Both the position numbers and the translations under genes were made by a program. The notes below the pieces were generated by a model. The model was not told where the DNA came from. It saw nothing but the letters and a program-made list of their open reading frames with translations, and did not search any database. 64,000 nt of DNA from the NCBI GenBank assembly GCA_021816925.1, contig JAKAWQ010000001.1, forward strand, positions 124,001 to 188,000, given 5' to 3'. Source of the DNA: Pseudomonadota bacterium. Lineage in GTDB: Bacteria; Pseudomonadota; Alphaproteobacteria; Acetobacterales; Acetobacteraceae. Of this stretch, positions 39,304 to 48,131 are shown piece by piece (position 1 is the first letter of the stretch; each line of letters opens with the position of its first letter).

Positions 39304-40848
39304 ATGAACGCCGCGGGCTTTCCCCTCCTTTCACTGATCACCTTCCTCCCCCTGGTTGGCGGCGCCGTCATCCTTTCGATCCGCGGGGACGCCGCGATGG
39401 TGGCGAGCAATTCCCGCTGGGCGGCACTTTGGACGAGCCTGATCGTGTTCGGCCTGAGCCTGGTGCTTTGGCTGAAGTTCAATCCCTCCGATCCCGGCTT
39501 TCAGTTCGTCGAAACCGCCTCATGGATGCCGCGGTACGGCCTCAGTTACCACATGGGGGTGGACGGCATCAGTGTGCTGTTCGTGCTGCTCTCGACTGCG
39601 TTGACGCCGATCTGCATTCTTGCGAGCTGGGAGGTGATCACGCATCAGGTGCGTGAATACATGCTCGCCTTCCTCATCCTCGAGACGATGATGGTCGGCA
39701 CGTTCTCGGCGCTTGACTTCATCATCTTCTACATGTTCTTCGAGGGTACTCTGATCCCGATGTACCTGATCATCGGCATCTGGGGTGGGCCCCGCCGCAT
39801 CTATTCGACCATCAAATTCTTCCTCTTTACGCTCGCCGGCTCGGTGCTGCTGCTGTTGGCGATCCTGGCGATCTGGTTCCAGACCGGCACCATGGATATT
39901 CCGACCTTGCTTCATACCCACCTGCCCGCTGGCATGCAGTTCTGGCTCTTTCTCGGGTTTCTTGCCTCATTCGCGGTGAAGCTGCCGATGTGGCCGGTGC
40001 ACACGTGGCTCCCCGATGCCCATGTGGAGGCGCCGACCGCAGGCTCGGTTATGCTGGCGGGCGTACTCCTGAAGATGGGAGGGTACGGGCTTCTGCGCTT
40101 CTCCGTGCCAATGCTGCCGGTGGCATCCAGCCTATTCGCTCCCCTGATGTTCGCGCTCGGCGTGATTGCGGTGATCTACACCTCCTTGGTGGCGCTGGCG
40201 CAGGAGGACATGAAGAAGCTGATTGCCTATTCGTCGGTTGCCCACATGGGGTTGGTGACCATCGGCATCTTCACCTTCAACGTGATCGGCGTTCAGGGAG
40301 CGCTGTTCCAGATGCTCTCCCACGGAATTGTCTCGGCCGCCCTTTTCCTATGCGTCGGCGTCCTCTATGACCGCATGCACACGCACGAGATCGCACGCTT
40401 TGGCGGCCTCATCGAACGCATGCCGGTCTATGCGCTGCTGCTCATGGTGTTTTCCCTGGCGAGCGTTGGCCTCCCCGGGACCTCGGGATTCATCGGCGAG
40501 ATCCTGGTGATGATCGGCGCACTTCGGGTTAACTTCTGGCTCGCGCTCTTCGGTGGCACGGGGACGATTCTCAGCATCGCCTACATGCTATACCTCTACC
40601 GACGGATCATCTTCGGTACCATTACGCACGTGGATCTGAAGGCCATCCTCGATCTCAGCCCACGGGAAATCGCGGTATTCGCGCCGCTGGTTCTGCTGAC
40701 CCTCTGGATGGGCGTCCATCCCTCGAGCTTCACGGAGTTCTGGGCGGCGAGCGTGAGGCACATGGTGCAGAGCCATACCGCGGCTCTGGCCACGGCGCAT
40801 CTGGCGCATCTGGCCAGCGTGCGCACGGTCGGGATGCTGCCGCGATGA
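39304..40848 (+). CDS. nuoM: NADH-quinone oxidoreductase subunit M
   Basis: 514 residues from ATG 39304; upstream in-frame codons are a shadow of nuoL. Antiporter-like motifs are YMFFEGTLIPMYLIIGIWG, HTWLPDAHVEAPTAGSVMLA and YSSVAHMGLVTIGIF. About 14 membrane spans are apparent. The stop overlaps the nuoN start by four bases (ATGA). Confidence 0.97.
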   Translation: MNAAGFPLLSLITFLPLVGGAVILSIRGDAAMVASNSRWAALWTSLIVFGLSLVLWLKFNPSDPGFQFVETASWMPRYGLSYHMGVDGISVLFVLLSTALTPICILASWEVITHQVREYMLAFLILETMMVGTFSALDFIIFYMFFEGTLIPMYLIIGIWGGPRRIYSTIKFFLFTLAGSVLLLLAILAIWFQTGTMDIPTLLHTHLPAGMQFWLFLGFLASFAVKLPMWPVHTWLPDAHVEAPTAGSVMLAGVLLKMGGYGLLRFSVPMLPVASSLFAPLMFALGVIAVIYTSLVALAQEDMKKLIAYSSVAHMGLVTIGIFTFNVIGVQGALFQMLSHGIVSAALFLCVGVLYDRMHTHEIARFGGLIERMPVYALLLMVFSLASVGLPGTSGFIGEILVMIGALRVNFWLALFGGTGTILSIAYMLYLYRRIIFGTITHVDLKAILDLSPREIAVFAPLVLLTLWMGVHPSSFTEFWAASVRHMVQSHTAALATAHLAHLASVRTVGMLPR

Positions 40849-42266
40849 ACTGGACGATCGCCCTACCCGAGATCGTCCTCGCACTCGCCGGCATGGGGAT
40901 CCTGATCTTCGGGGTGGTCTACCGGCGTGATGCCAGTCTGCTCTGCAACATGCTCGTCCTTGGTGCGTTCCTGGTGACCGCATTGCTCGTGCTGGCCACG
41001 CCGAGTGGCGAAGGTTACGGCGGCCTTTTCATTGTCGATGCGTTTTCTCGGATGGTCACGATTCTCATCCTGGCCGGGGCAGCGCTCGCGTTGATGCTGT
41101 CACTCGACTATAACCGGCACGAGCGTCTGGCGCGTTTCGAGTTCCCCGTACTCATCCTGTTCGCTGTCGTCGGGATGATGGTGATGGTTTCGGCCGCCAA
41201 TCTGATGACGCTCTATCTCGGGCTTGAGCTCCAGCTCATCTCGCTCTACGTGGTCACGGCATTCAATCGTGACTCGGTCCGCTCGAGCGAGGCAGCACTC
41301 AAGTATTTCATTCTCGGCGCCTTGGCGTCCGGCTTGCTGCTGTACGGAATCTCTTTGGTTTACGGCTTCGCTGGCTCGACTTCCTTCACCGCCCTCGCCT
41401 CGGCACTTCGGGCACCGCGGAGTGTCTCGCCTGGGCTGCTGGTAGGCGTCGTCTTTGTGATCGCCGGCTTGGTGTTTGAAGTCTCCGCGGTACCGTTCCA
41501 CATGTGGACGCCGGATGTGTACGAAGGTGCACCGACCCCGGTCACGGCGTTCATCGGGGCCGCCCCGAAGGTCGCGGGAATGGCCCTCCTCATCCGCACG
41601 CTGGTGGTCCCTTTTGGACATATTGCAGGGGACTGGCGACTGCTGATCGAGCTCGTCTCAATCGGCAGCATGGTGCTTGGAGCGCTGGCCGCGATCGGCC
41701 AGACCAACTTCAAGCGCCTGATGGCGTATTCGTCGATCGGCCACATGGGGTACACGCTGATCGGGCTTGCCGCAGGAACGACGGCCGGTTTGCGCGGGTC
41801 GCTCGTCTATCTTGTCGTCTATGTCTTCATGTATCTCGGGATGTTCGCCGGTATCATCGCCATGCGTCGCAAGGGCCGTGCATTCGAGCAGATTGCCGAC
41901 CTCTCCGGCTTGGCGCGTACGGACCCGGCCTTGGCGCTGGCGTTCGCGGTGTTCCTGTTCAGCATGGCGGGAATCCCTCCGCTTTCCGGCTTCTTTGGTA
42001 AGCTTTACGTTTTTCTCGCCGCCGTGCAGGCCGGCATGTGGACACTTGCCGTCGTCGGTGTGCTCACGAGCGTCATTGGCGCGTACTATTACATTCGCAT
42101 CGTCAAGGTCATGTACATCGACGCGCCCGCACCGGGGATTGATCCGCGGCCAGCGATGGTCTCGTTTGTCGCCGCCGCGACCGCGATTTTCACAGTATTC
42201 TTCTTCCTTCTCCCCGGGCCTGTCGTGAACGCCGCCCAGGCAGCAGCCCAGGTTCTTTTCGGTTGA
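40845..42266 (+). CDS. nuoN: NADH-quinone oxidoreductase subunit N
   Basis: 473 residues. Motifs are LYLGLELQLISLYVVTAF, PFHMWTPDVYEGAPTPVTAF and AYSSIGHMGYTLIGLAAG, all standard for the third antiporter-like subunit. It ends the nuo operon. In many alphaproteobacteria birA comes next; here a 139-base gap leads directly to coaX. Confidence 0.97.
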   Translation: MNWTIALPEIVLALAGMGILIFGVVYRRDASLLCNMLVLGAFLVTALLVLATPSGEGYGGLFIVDAFSRMVTILILAGAALALMLSLDYNRHERLARFEFPVLILFAVVGMMVMVSAANLMTLYLGLELQLISLYVVTAFNRDSVRSSEAALKYFILGALASGLLLYGISLVYGFAGSTSFTALASALRAPRSVSPGLLVGVVFVIAGLVFEVSAVPFHMWTPDVYEGAPTPVTAFIGAAPKVAGMALLIRTLVVPFGHIAGDWRLLIELVSIGSMVLGALAAIGQTNFKRLMAYSSIGHMGYTLIGLAAGTTAGLRGSLVYLVVYVFMYLGMFAGIIAMRRKGRAFEQIADLSGLARTDPALALAFAVFLFSMAGIPPLSGFFGKLYVFLAAVQAGMWTLAVVGVLTSVIGAYYYIRIVKVMYIDAPAPGIDPRPAMVSFVAAATAIFTVFFFLLPGPVVNAAQAAAQVLFG

Positions 42267-42405
42267 AGACGGAGGGAGTTCCGGCACGGTGGCGGATCGG
42301 ACGATGCGGATCGCCTCGAACGGTTTCGGCTCGCCGCGACCGTCTGGCTTCGGAGGGTGACACCATCGTTCCCGTCGATGCAGCAGTCACATGCGGGGAT
42401 AGCAC

Positions 42406-43215
42406 GTGCTGCTTGTGATCGACGCGGGCAACACCAATGTTGTTGCAGCGGTGCACGACGGAGCCGAATGGCGCGGCATTTGGCGCATTGCAACCGAGCC
42501 GGAGAGGACTTCGGACGAATACGCGGTCTGGCTGCTCGCGTTGCTTGGTCATGCACGGCTGAAGCCGGCCGATATCGGCGCTGCGGCGATCGGCACCGTA
42601 GTGCCGAACGCCCTCTATCATTTGCGGCGCCTCTGCCGTGACTGGTTCTCGGTCGAGCCTCTGGTGGCATGGGCAGGACTTGATTGGGGCTTTGCGATCC
42701 GGGTCGACAATCCCGGAGAGGTGGGAGCGGACCGGCTGCTGAATGCGCTGGCGGCGCACCAGCTCTATGGCGGTCCGCTGATGGTGATCGATTTCGGGAC
42801 CGCGACGACCTTCGATGTTGTCGACGCGGACGGGGGTTATCATGGTGGGGTCATCGCGCCCGGAATCAATCTCTCCATCGAGGCCTTACATCGTGCCGCA
42901 GCGCAACTGCCGCGGATCGGCATCGGCCGGCCGCAATCCGTGATCGGGCGTTCTACCGTACCGGCAATGCAGTCCGGGATCTACTGGGGATATGTCGGTC
43001 TGGTGGAGGGGCTGGTCTCGCGGATCCGAGCGGAGTTTCCCACGCCCCTCAAGGTGCTGGCGACCGGGGGCCTTGCTCCACTGTTTGCCGAGGCGACCTC
43101 CCTGATCGAACGGGTTGATCTCGAGCTCACGCTTCACGGGCTCCGCCTATTGGCCGCGCGCAATCCCCGGCGGGCGATCCACCGGGGCCGTATGCACCGA
43201 CGGGACGGCGAGTGA
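42406..43215 (+). CDS. coaX: Type III pantothenate kinase
   Basis: 269 residues from GTG 42406 (GGGGA seven bases upstream). The ASKHA-fold motifs are [13 protein letters not shown] at the N-terminus, [17 protein letters not shown] and [15 protein letters not shown]. The phosphate-2 region GGVIAPGI and the later LATGGLAP complete the pattern. It phosphorylates pantothenate, the first step to coenzyme A. The stop overlaps the start of rnj. Confidence 0.96.
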   Translation: MLLVIDAGNTNVVAAVHDGAEWRGIWRIATEPERTSDEYAVWLLALLGHARLKPADIGAAAIGTVVPNALYHLRRLCRDWFSVEPLVAWAGLDWGFAIRVDNPGEVGADRLLNALAAHQLYGGPLMVIDFGTATTFDVVDADGGYHGGVIAPGINLSIEALHRAAAQLPRIGIGRPQSVIGRSTVPAMQSGIYWGYVGLVEGLVSRIRAEFPTPLKVLATGGLAPLFAEATSLIERVDLELTLHGLRLLAARNPRRAIHRGRMHRRDGE

Positions 43216-44864
43216 TGGTCGGCGCATCGGCCGATCTCGCGTTCCTGCCGCTCGGTGGCACCGGCGAGATCGGGATGAACTTCAATCTCTATCGCTGCGA
43301 TGGGCGTTGGCTTGCCGTGGATTGCGGCATCGGCTTCGGTTCGGGGGAATACCCTGAGGCCGAGATCATGCTGCCCGATCCGAGTTTCATTGCCAGCAGA
43401 CGCGATGCGCTGGTCGGCCTGGTGATCACGCACGCGCACGAAGATCATCTCGGTGCGGTACCCCGGCTATGGCGGGAGTTACGATGCCCGGTCTATGCGA
43501 CGCCATTCGCGGCAGCGATATTGACCCGCAAGCTTGGCGAGGCCGGACTCCTCTCCGAGGTCAAGATCAAAATCGTGGCGCCGGGTGGAGGGATCACGCT
43601 TGGTCCGTTCTCGATCGAGTTTCTCCATGTGGCGCACTCCACTCCCGAAGCGCGGGCGATGGTTATCCGCACGCCGTATGGCACGGTTCTGCATACCGGG
43701 GACTGGAAACTCGATCCACACCCGCTCATCGGACCGCCGACGGACGAGGCGGCTTTCGCAGCCCTCGGCGCACAGGGCGTGCTTGCAATGGTTTGCGACT
43801 CCACGAACGCGATGGTCGAGGGCCATTCCGGTTCCGAGGCCGACGTACGCCGGACTCTAACGGCGCTCATTCGAGATCTGCCGGGCCGCGTTGCCGTCAC
43901 GTGCTTCGCGAGCAACGTGGCGCGAGTAGAGTCCGTGGCGGTCGCCGCCCGCGCAGCCGGGCGGAGTATCGTAATCGCCGGGCGGTCACTGCGAAATGTC
44001 GAGGCAGCGGCGCGCGAATGCGGCTATCTCAAGATGATCCCTCCGTTCCTGCCCGAAGATGCGGCGAACGAAGTTCCGGACGAGCGGCTTCTGCTGCTGG
44101 TCAGCGGAAGCCAAGGGGAGCCAAGAAGCGCACTTTCCCGCATTGCCGCTGACGTCCATCCGCGCATCGCACTCGGCGAGGGTGATACCGTGGTCTTCAG
44201 CAGCCGTGTTATCCCGGGGAATGAGCGCGCGATTAGGACGGTGCAAGACAACCTGGTTCGTCGGGGTGTACGGTTGATGACCGACGCGGATCACATGGTC
44301 CACGTATCGGGCCATCCCGCACGTGATGAACTGAGGAGGTTATACCGATTGGTGAAACCAAAATTTGCAGTGCCGGTTCATGGTGAATGGCGGCATTTGA
44401 CCGCCCACGCCGGCCTCGCGCAGGAACTCGGCATAAGACCCATCCTGCTCGAGGACGGTGAAATCCTGAAACTTGTCCCCGAGCCCCCGGAGGTGGTCGA
44501 TTCCGTGCCAGTGGGACGTCTGGTGCTGGACGGAAATCGAATGGTCCCGCTGCAGAGCGAGGTCATGGCGGTTCGCCGGCGAATGCTCGGCAATGGCGCC
44601 GTTCTCGGCAGCCTTGCGGTTGATCGTTCGGGGCGCATCGTTGGCTGCCCGCAGGTGAGTGCACCGGGCCTGCTTGAAATGGACGATCCAGAGGTTGCGC
44701 ACCTCAATAGCGCACTCGCGGCAGCGCTCGCGGATTTGCCTGCCCCGCTTCGCCGGGATGACGCGTCCTTCGCCGAGGCCGCGCGCTCGGCGCTGCGTCG
44801 GGAGTTTGGGCGCCGGTACGGCAAGCGACCGGTGGTGGAAATCCATCTTCTGAGGGTCGAGTGA
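43212..44864 (+). CDS. rnj: Ribonuclease J
   Basis: About 550 residues; GTG 43212 overlaps the coaX stop and ATG 43215 is an equal alternative. The metallo-beta-lactamase signature is [17 protein letters not shown] (H-x-H-x-D-H), with further ligands in VAHSTPEA and LHTGDWKLD. The beta-CASP domain includes [15 protein letters not shown] and [18 protein letters not shown], and [14 protein letters not shown] follows. It is a cytoplasmic 5'-3' exo- and endoribonuclease in mRNA turnover and rRNA maturation. The nuoN-coaX-rnj order is typical of alphaproteobacteria. Confidence 0.96.
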   Translation: MMVGASADLAFLPLGGTGEIGMNFNLYRCDGRWLAVDCGIGFGSGEYPEAEIMLPDPSFIASRRDALVGLVITHAHEDHLGAVPRLWRELRCPVYATPFAAAILTRKLGEAGLLSEVKIKIVAPGGGITLGPFSIEFLHVAHSTPEARAMVIRTPYGTVLHTGDWKLDPHPLIGPPTDEAAFAALGAQGVLAMVCDSTNAMVEGHSGSEADVRRTLTALIRDLPGRVAVTCFASNVARVESVAVAARAAGRSIVIAGRSLRNVEAAARECGYLKMIPPFLPEDAANEVPDERLLLLVSGSQGEPRSALSRIAADVHPRIALGEGDTVVFSSRVIPGNERAIRTVQDNLVRRGVRLMTDADHMVHVSGHPARDELRRLYRLVKPKFAVPVHGEWRHLTAHAGLAQELGIRPILLEDGEILKLVPEPPEVVDSVPVGRLVLDGNRMVPLQSEVMAVRRRMLGNGAVLGSLAVDRSGRIVGCPQVSAPGLLEMDDPEVAHLNSALAAALADLPAPLRRDDASFAEAARSALRREFGRRYGKRPVVEIHLLRVE

Positions 44865-45000
44865 GGCGTCTCAGGCGGCACTTCCCACATCCGGGTAAGA
44901 TGAAGAGGGGTGAGGTCGGTTGACCCGGCGGGTCCTGTCCATGTGCGGGCACAACAGGTAAAAGGCGGGCGACTGCATCAGGATTCCGGGAGGGGCCCAC

Positions 45001-45516
45001 ATGGACCTCAAGGATCACATTCGCAGCGTTCCGGATTTTCCCAAACCCGGAATCCTGTTTCGCGACATCTCGACGCTGTTGCGTCATGCAGAGGCTTGGC
45101 AGGCGGCGATGGAGGGCCTTGCCAGCCTGATACAGCCGTACGGGCCCGATCTGCTCGCCGGCATCGAATCGCGCGGGTTCTTGATTTCGGCGCCGCTGGC
45201 ACTGAAGCTTGGCTGCGGGTTCCTGATGCTGCGCAAAGCAGGCAAGCTTCCGGGCTGGACCGTCGGGTACGATTATGCGCTCGAGTACGGAACCGACCGT
45301 GTGGAGGTCCAGGCGGACGCCGTGGTGCCCGGACAACGCGTGGTCATCGTGGACGACCTGCTTGCCACGGGCGGCACCATGAACGCAGGGATCGCGCTCC
45401 TTCGGCATGTCGGGGCCACGGTGCCGGCAGCAGCGGCGCTCATAGAGCTTTCCTTTCTCAAGGGTCGGAGCCGTCTTGACGTCCCGTTCGAGTCCCTCGT
45501 GGCCTACGAAGACTGA
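45001..45516 (+). CDS. apt: Adenine phosphoribosyltransferase
   Basis: 171 residues. The PRPP-binding motif is [18 protein letters not shown]; the N-terminal [20 protein letters not shown] and [18 protein letters not shown] are diagnostic of APRT. It salvages adenine to AMP. The start has GGGAGGG shortly upstream (44990s). The 136-base gap from rnj holds no recognisable gene. Confidence 0.97.
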   Translation: MDLKDHIRSVPDFPKPGILFRDISTLLRHAEAWQAAMEGLASLIQPYGPDLLAGIESRGFLISAPLALKLGCGFLMLRKAGKLPGWTVGYDYALEYGTDRVEVQADAVVPGQRVVIVDDLLATGGTMNAGIALLRHVGATVPAAAALIELSFLKGRSRLDVPFESLVAYED

Positions 45517-45617
45517 GCACGGCTCCCCGGCCTGCGGGCGGCCATCCACCGGGGCGGGATTGATTTGACAGCGGCGGGCCAGGGGTTAGGAGTTCCCTCT
45601 GAACAGGGGGAAAGCGG

Positions 45618-46697
45618 TTGGATCGGGCTCCTTCACGGCGCCATGTGTTGCGGTTCGGCGGACTTTCCGCTGGGCTAGCCCTCTTTGTGCGGGGAAAGAG
45701 TGCGCGTGGAGCGGCGGCGATGGCGGCCAATCCATTTCCAAATGGCGTGAGGCTGATGGTGGCCGGCACGTCCGGTGGAGCGGTGAATCAATGGGCCCAA
45801 GCGTTCCTGCCCGTGCTTGGGCGCCTCCTGCCGCCGGGGACTCGGGTCGCAAAAGAGAACGCGATCGGCAATGATGGTGTGACCGGAGCGAACCAGTTCG
45901 CAGTGCGCGCGGCGCCTGACGGGACGACCGCGTTGCTGGTGCCCGGGTCGGCCGCAACGGCTTGGCTGGTCGGCGACCCACGGGTTCATTTCGACACGGC
46001 GAACTGGATGCCGGTGATGGACGGCATCAGCCCTGGCGTGGCGGTTGGTCGGGTGCCACGTTCCGCTCTCGAGTTGACTCATGCACTGCGCATTGCCGCC
46101 TCCGGGCCAGCGGGGCCCGAGTTGCCCGTATTGATCGCGCTTCAACTGCTCGGTACCGACTTTATTCCCGTATTCGGACTCGGCCGACCGGAGAATGCGC
46201 GCGCAGCGCTCGTGGCAGGAGCTGTCGATCTCATTTTCCTGCATGGGGAGGGCGTACCACAGCAGATGCACGCCCTGATGGCAGCCGGGATGCATGTCCT
46301 TTTCTCGCTGGGCGCGCTGGACGCGACAGGTCAGTGGCGGCGCGATCCGGAGTTGCCGGATGTTCCGACTTTCGCGGAGGTTTCACAAAGACTGCTAGGT
46401 CGCGTGCCGGTTGGCCCGATGGCCACCGCTTGGCGGGCAGCATCGGCGGCGGCGGCGCTCCACTTTGCTTTGGTGTTGCCGCAGCTTACTCCGCCGGACA
46501 TTGTGGCGCTCTGGCGCAATATCGCTGGAGCATTGGTGAGAGATCCCACCGTGCGCGCGCTCGCCTCCGCCACCGCAGTGAGTGCGCAAGCGGGCCCGGC
46601 GGCCAATGCCAGCACCGCGGCGGTTGCCGTTGATGCGGCGGCGCTGCTCGCTCTCAGGAGTTGGCTCGGTCGGCGCTTCGGGTGGCGTCAGAGCTGA
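45618..46697 (+). CDS. Bug/TctC-like periplasmic substrate-binding protein
   Basis: 359 residues from TTG 45618, preceded by AGGGGGAAA; no ATG gives the signal peptide. The N-terminus SRRHVLRFGGLSAGLALFV is a twin-arginine-type signal. The mature part shows Bug-family features: MVAGTSGGAVNQWAQAF, VAKENAIGNDGVTGANQFAV and PDVPTFAEV near residue 250. Bug proteins serve tripartite tricarboxylate transporters or act as sensors, but no tctA/tctB is nearby. The Ala-rich last 60 residues are unusual. Substrate unknown. Confidence 0.75.
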   Translation: MDRAPSRRHVLRFGGLSAGLALFVRGKSARGAAAMAANPFPNGVRLMVAGTSGGAVNQWAQAFLPVLGRLLPPGTRVAKENAIGNDGVTGANQFAVRAAPDGTTALLVPGSAATAWLVGDPRVHFDTANWMPVMDGISPGVAVGRVPRSALELTHALRIAASGPAGPELPVLIALQLLGTDFIPVFGLGRPENARAALVAGAVDLIFLHGEGVPQQMHALMAAGMHVLFSLGALDATGQWRRDPELPDVPTFAEVSQRLLGRVPVGPMATAWRAASAAAALHFALVLPQLTPPDIVALWRNIAGALVRDPTVRALASATAVSAQAGPAANASTAAVAVDAAALLALRSWLGRRFGWRQS

Positions 46698-46703
46698 GGG
46701 CGA

Positions 46704-46726
46704 GCGAACCCGCGACGGAGGTTCGC
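46704..46726. terminator. Hairpin in convergent gap, candidate bidirectional terminator
   Basis: GCGAACC (46704-46710) pairs perfectly with GGTTCGC (46720-46726) across a nine-base loop, a few bases after the Bug gene stop and facing the end of nrdB. There is no T-run, so termination is only suggested by position. Confidence 0.35.
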
Positions 46727-46829
46727 ATGTTGTCAGGGATATGCGGGCAGCGTGCCAGCGCGACGACCGGCCGGCGTGGCGGGGTGCGCCCTTTCCCGTG
46801 ACGGGCGGGAGTGCAGCAACGACCGTGGG

Positions 46830-47798
46830 TTAATCGGCGAAAGCGTCCTCCCAGGTACCAATGGTGGAGGCCTTGCTGTATTCGGTTGCCCGGTTCTCGA
46901 AGAAGTTGGTGTGCTCGACCGCGTTCAGCATTTCGTCGAGCCAGGGCAGCGGGTTTTTTTCGACATCGTAGAGCGGCTCGAGGCCGAGTTGGGCGAGGCG
47001 GCGGTCGGCGATGTAGCGGATGTAGCGCTTGACGTCGGGGGCGGTCAGGCCCTCGACGGCGCCGAGCTCGAAGGCGAGGTCGATGAAGGCGTCCTCGTGC
47101 ACGACGATGGTGGCGCAGATTTCCGCGATCTCGCGCTTGAGCGCGGGCGTCCAGATTTCCGGGTTTTCCTCGACGAAGGTGCGGAAAAGGCGGATCACCG
47201 AGACGCAATGCAGCGTCTCGTCGCGCACCGACCAGGAGATGATCTGGCCCATGCCCTTCATCTTGTTGAAGCGGGGAAAATTCAGAAGAATGGCGAAGGA
47301 GGCGAAGAGCTGCAGGCCCTCGGTGAAGGCGCCAAAAGCGGCCAGCGTTTTCGCGATCTCGTGCTTGCTGTCCATTCGGAAGGACTGCATGTAGTCGTAT
47401 TTGTCCTTCATCTCCTTGTATTTGAGGAAGGCCTGGTACTCGATCTCCGGCATTCCGACGGTGTCGAGCAGATGCGCGTATGCGGCGATGTGGATCGTCT
47501 CGATGTTGGAGAAGGCGGAGAGCATCATGAGCACTTCGGTCGGTTTGAAGACCTGCGAATAGTGCTTCATGTAGCAGTTGTTCACCTCGACATCGGCCTG
47601 GGTGAAGAAGCGAAAAATCTGGGTGAGCAGATTTCTTTCCGCCTTCGTGAGGTTCTTGTGCCAGTCCTTGACGTCGTCCGCGAGCGGAACCTCCTCGGGC
47701 AGCCAGTGCACGCGCTGCTGCGTATGCCAGGCCTCGTACGCCCAGGGGTAGCGGAAGGGCTTGTAGACGGGGTTTTCGGTGAGGAGGTCGGATTTCAT
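46830..47798 (-). CDS. nrdB: Ribonucleoside-diphosphate reductase beta subunit (class I)
   Basis: 322 residues from ATG 47798 with GAGG eight bases upstream; an ATG at 47843 adds a non-conserved 15-residue tail. The di-iron ligands and radical Tyr are in place: Asp in FTQADVEVNN, Glu-x-x-His and Tyr in NIETIHIAAYAH, a Glu in GAFTEGLQLFASF, and Glu-x-x-His in RDETLHCV. It generates the tyrosyl radical for NrdA. It lies 72 bases after a small gene that follows nrdA. Confidence 0.96.
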   Translation of the reverse strand: MKSDLLTENPVYKPFRYPWAYEAWHTQQRVHWLPEEVPLADDVKDWHKNLTKAERNLLTQIFRFFTQADVEVNNCYMKHYSQVFKPTEVLMMLSAFSNIETIHIAAYAHLLDTVGMPEIEYQAFLKYKEMKDKYDYMQSFRMDSKHEIAKTLAAFGAFTEGLQLFASFAILLNFPRFNKMKGMGQIISWSVRDETLHCVSVIRLFRTFVEENPEIWTPALKREIAEICATIVVHEDAFIDLAFELGAVEGLTAPDVKRYIRYIADRRLAQLGLEPLYDVEKNPLPWLDEMLNAVEHTNFFENRATEYSKASTIGTWEDAFAD

Positions 47799-47870
47799 CT
47801 CGCTGCCTCGAGAATTGGGCACCTCAGGTTCGCGGCGCGCCATCGCCCGCTATGACTAGTACAGCGTTTC

Positions 47871-48131
47871 CTAGGCGGTCGCTCGGTCGGACGCGGCGTT
47901 GGCCAAGCGTTGCAGCTCCGCACGGTTGTGGAACAGGCATGCTCGAATTGCATCCCCGCTGGCGCCCTTCAGACCGAACTGATCCTGGAGCAATGTCAAC
48001 TTGAAGCGGACGGCCACCGTCCTTCCATCCCGGCCCTCGGCGGGCCACACAGCATAGCAGCCGGTTACGTCCGCGTACGTCGCCTGCGCGTCGTGCGGCT
48101 CGAATGGAAAATCTCTAAGCGTCACTGGCAC
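47871..48131 (-). CDS. Small DUF1488-like protein between nrdA and nrdB
   Basis: 86 residues from GTG 48131, which has GAGGAG eight bases upstream inside nrdA; GTG 48125, overlapping the nrdA stop, is the alternative. The sequence has TVAVRFKLTLLQDQFGLKG followed by IRACLFHNRAELQRLA. This strongly resembles the DUF1488 pattern of a beta part, a D/Q-x-F-G segment and an F-x-x-N-R-x-x-I/L-x-x-x-A helix. Function is unknown. Its overlap with nrdA means the two are probably translationally coupled, so a role linked to nucleotide reduction is possible but unproven. Confidence 0.7.
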   Translation of the reverse strand: MPVTLRDFPFEPHDAQATYADVTGCYAVWPAEGRDGRTVAVRFKLTLLQDQFGLKGASGDAIRACLFHNRAELQRLANAASDRATA

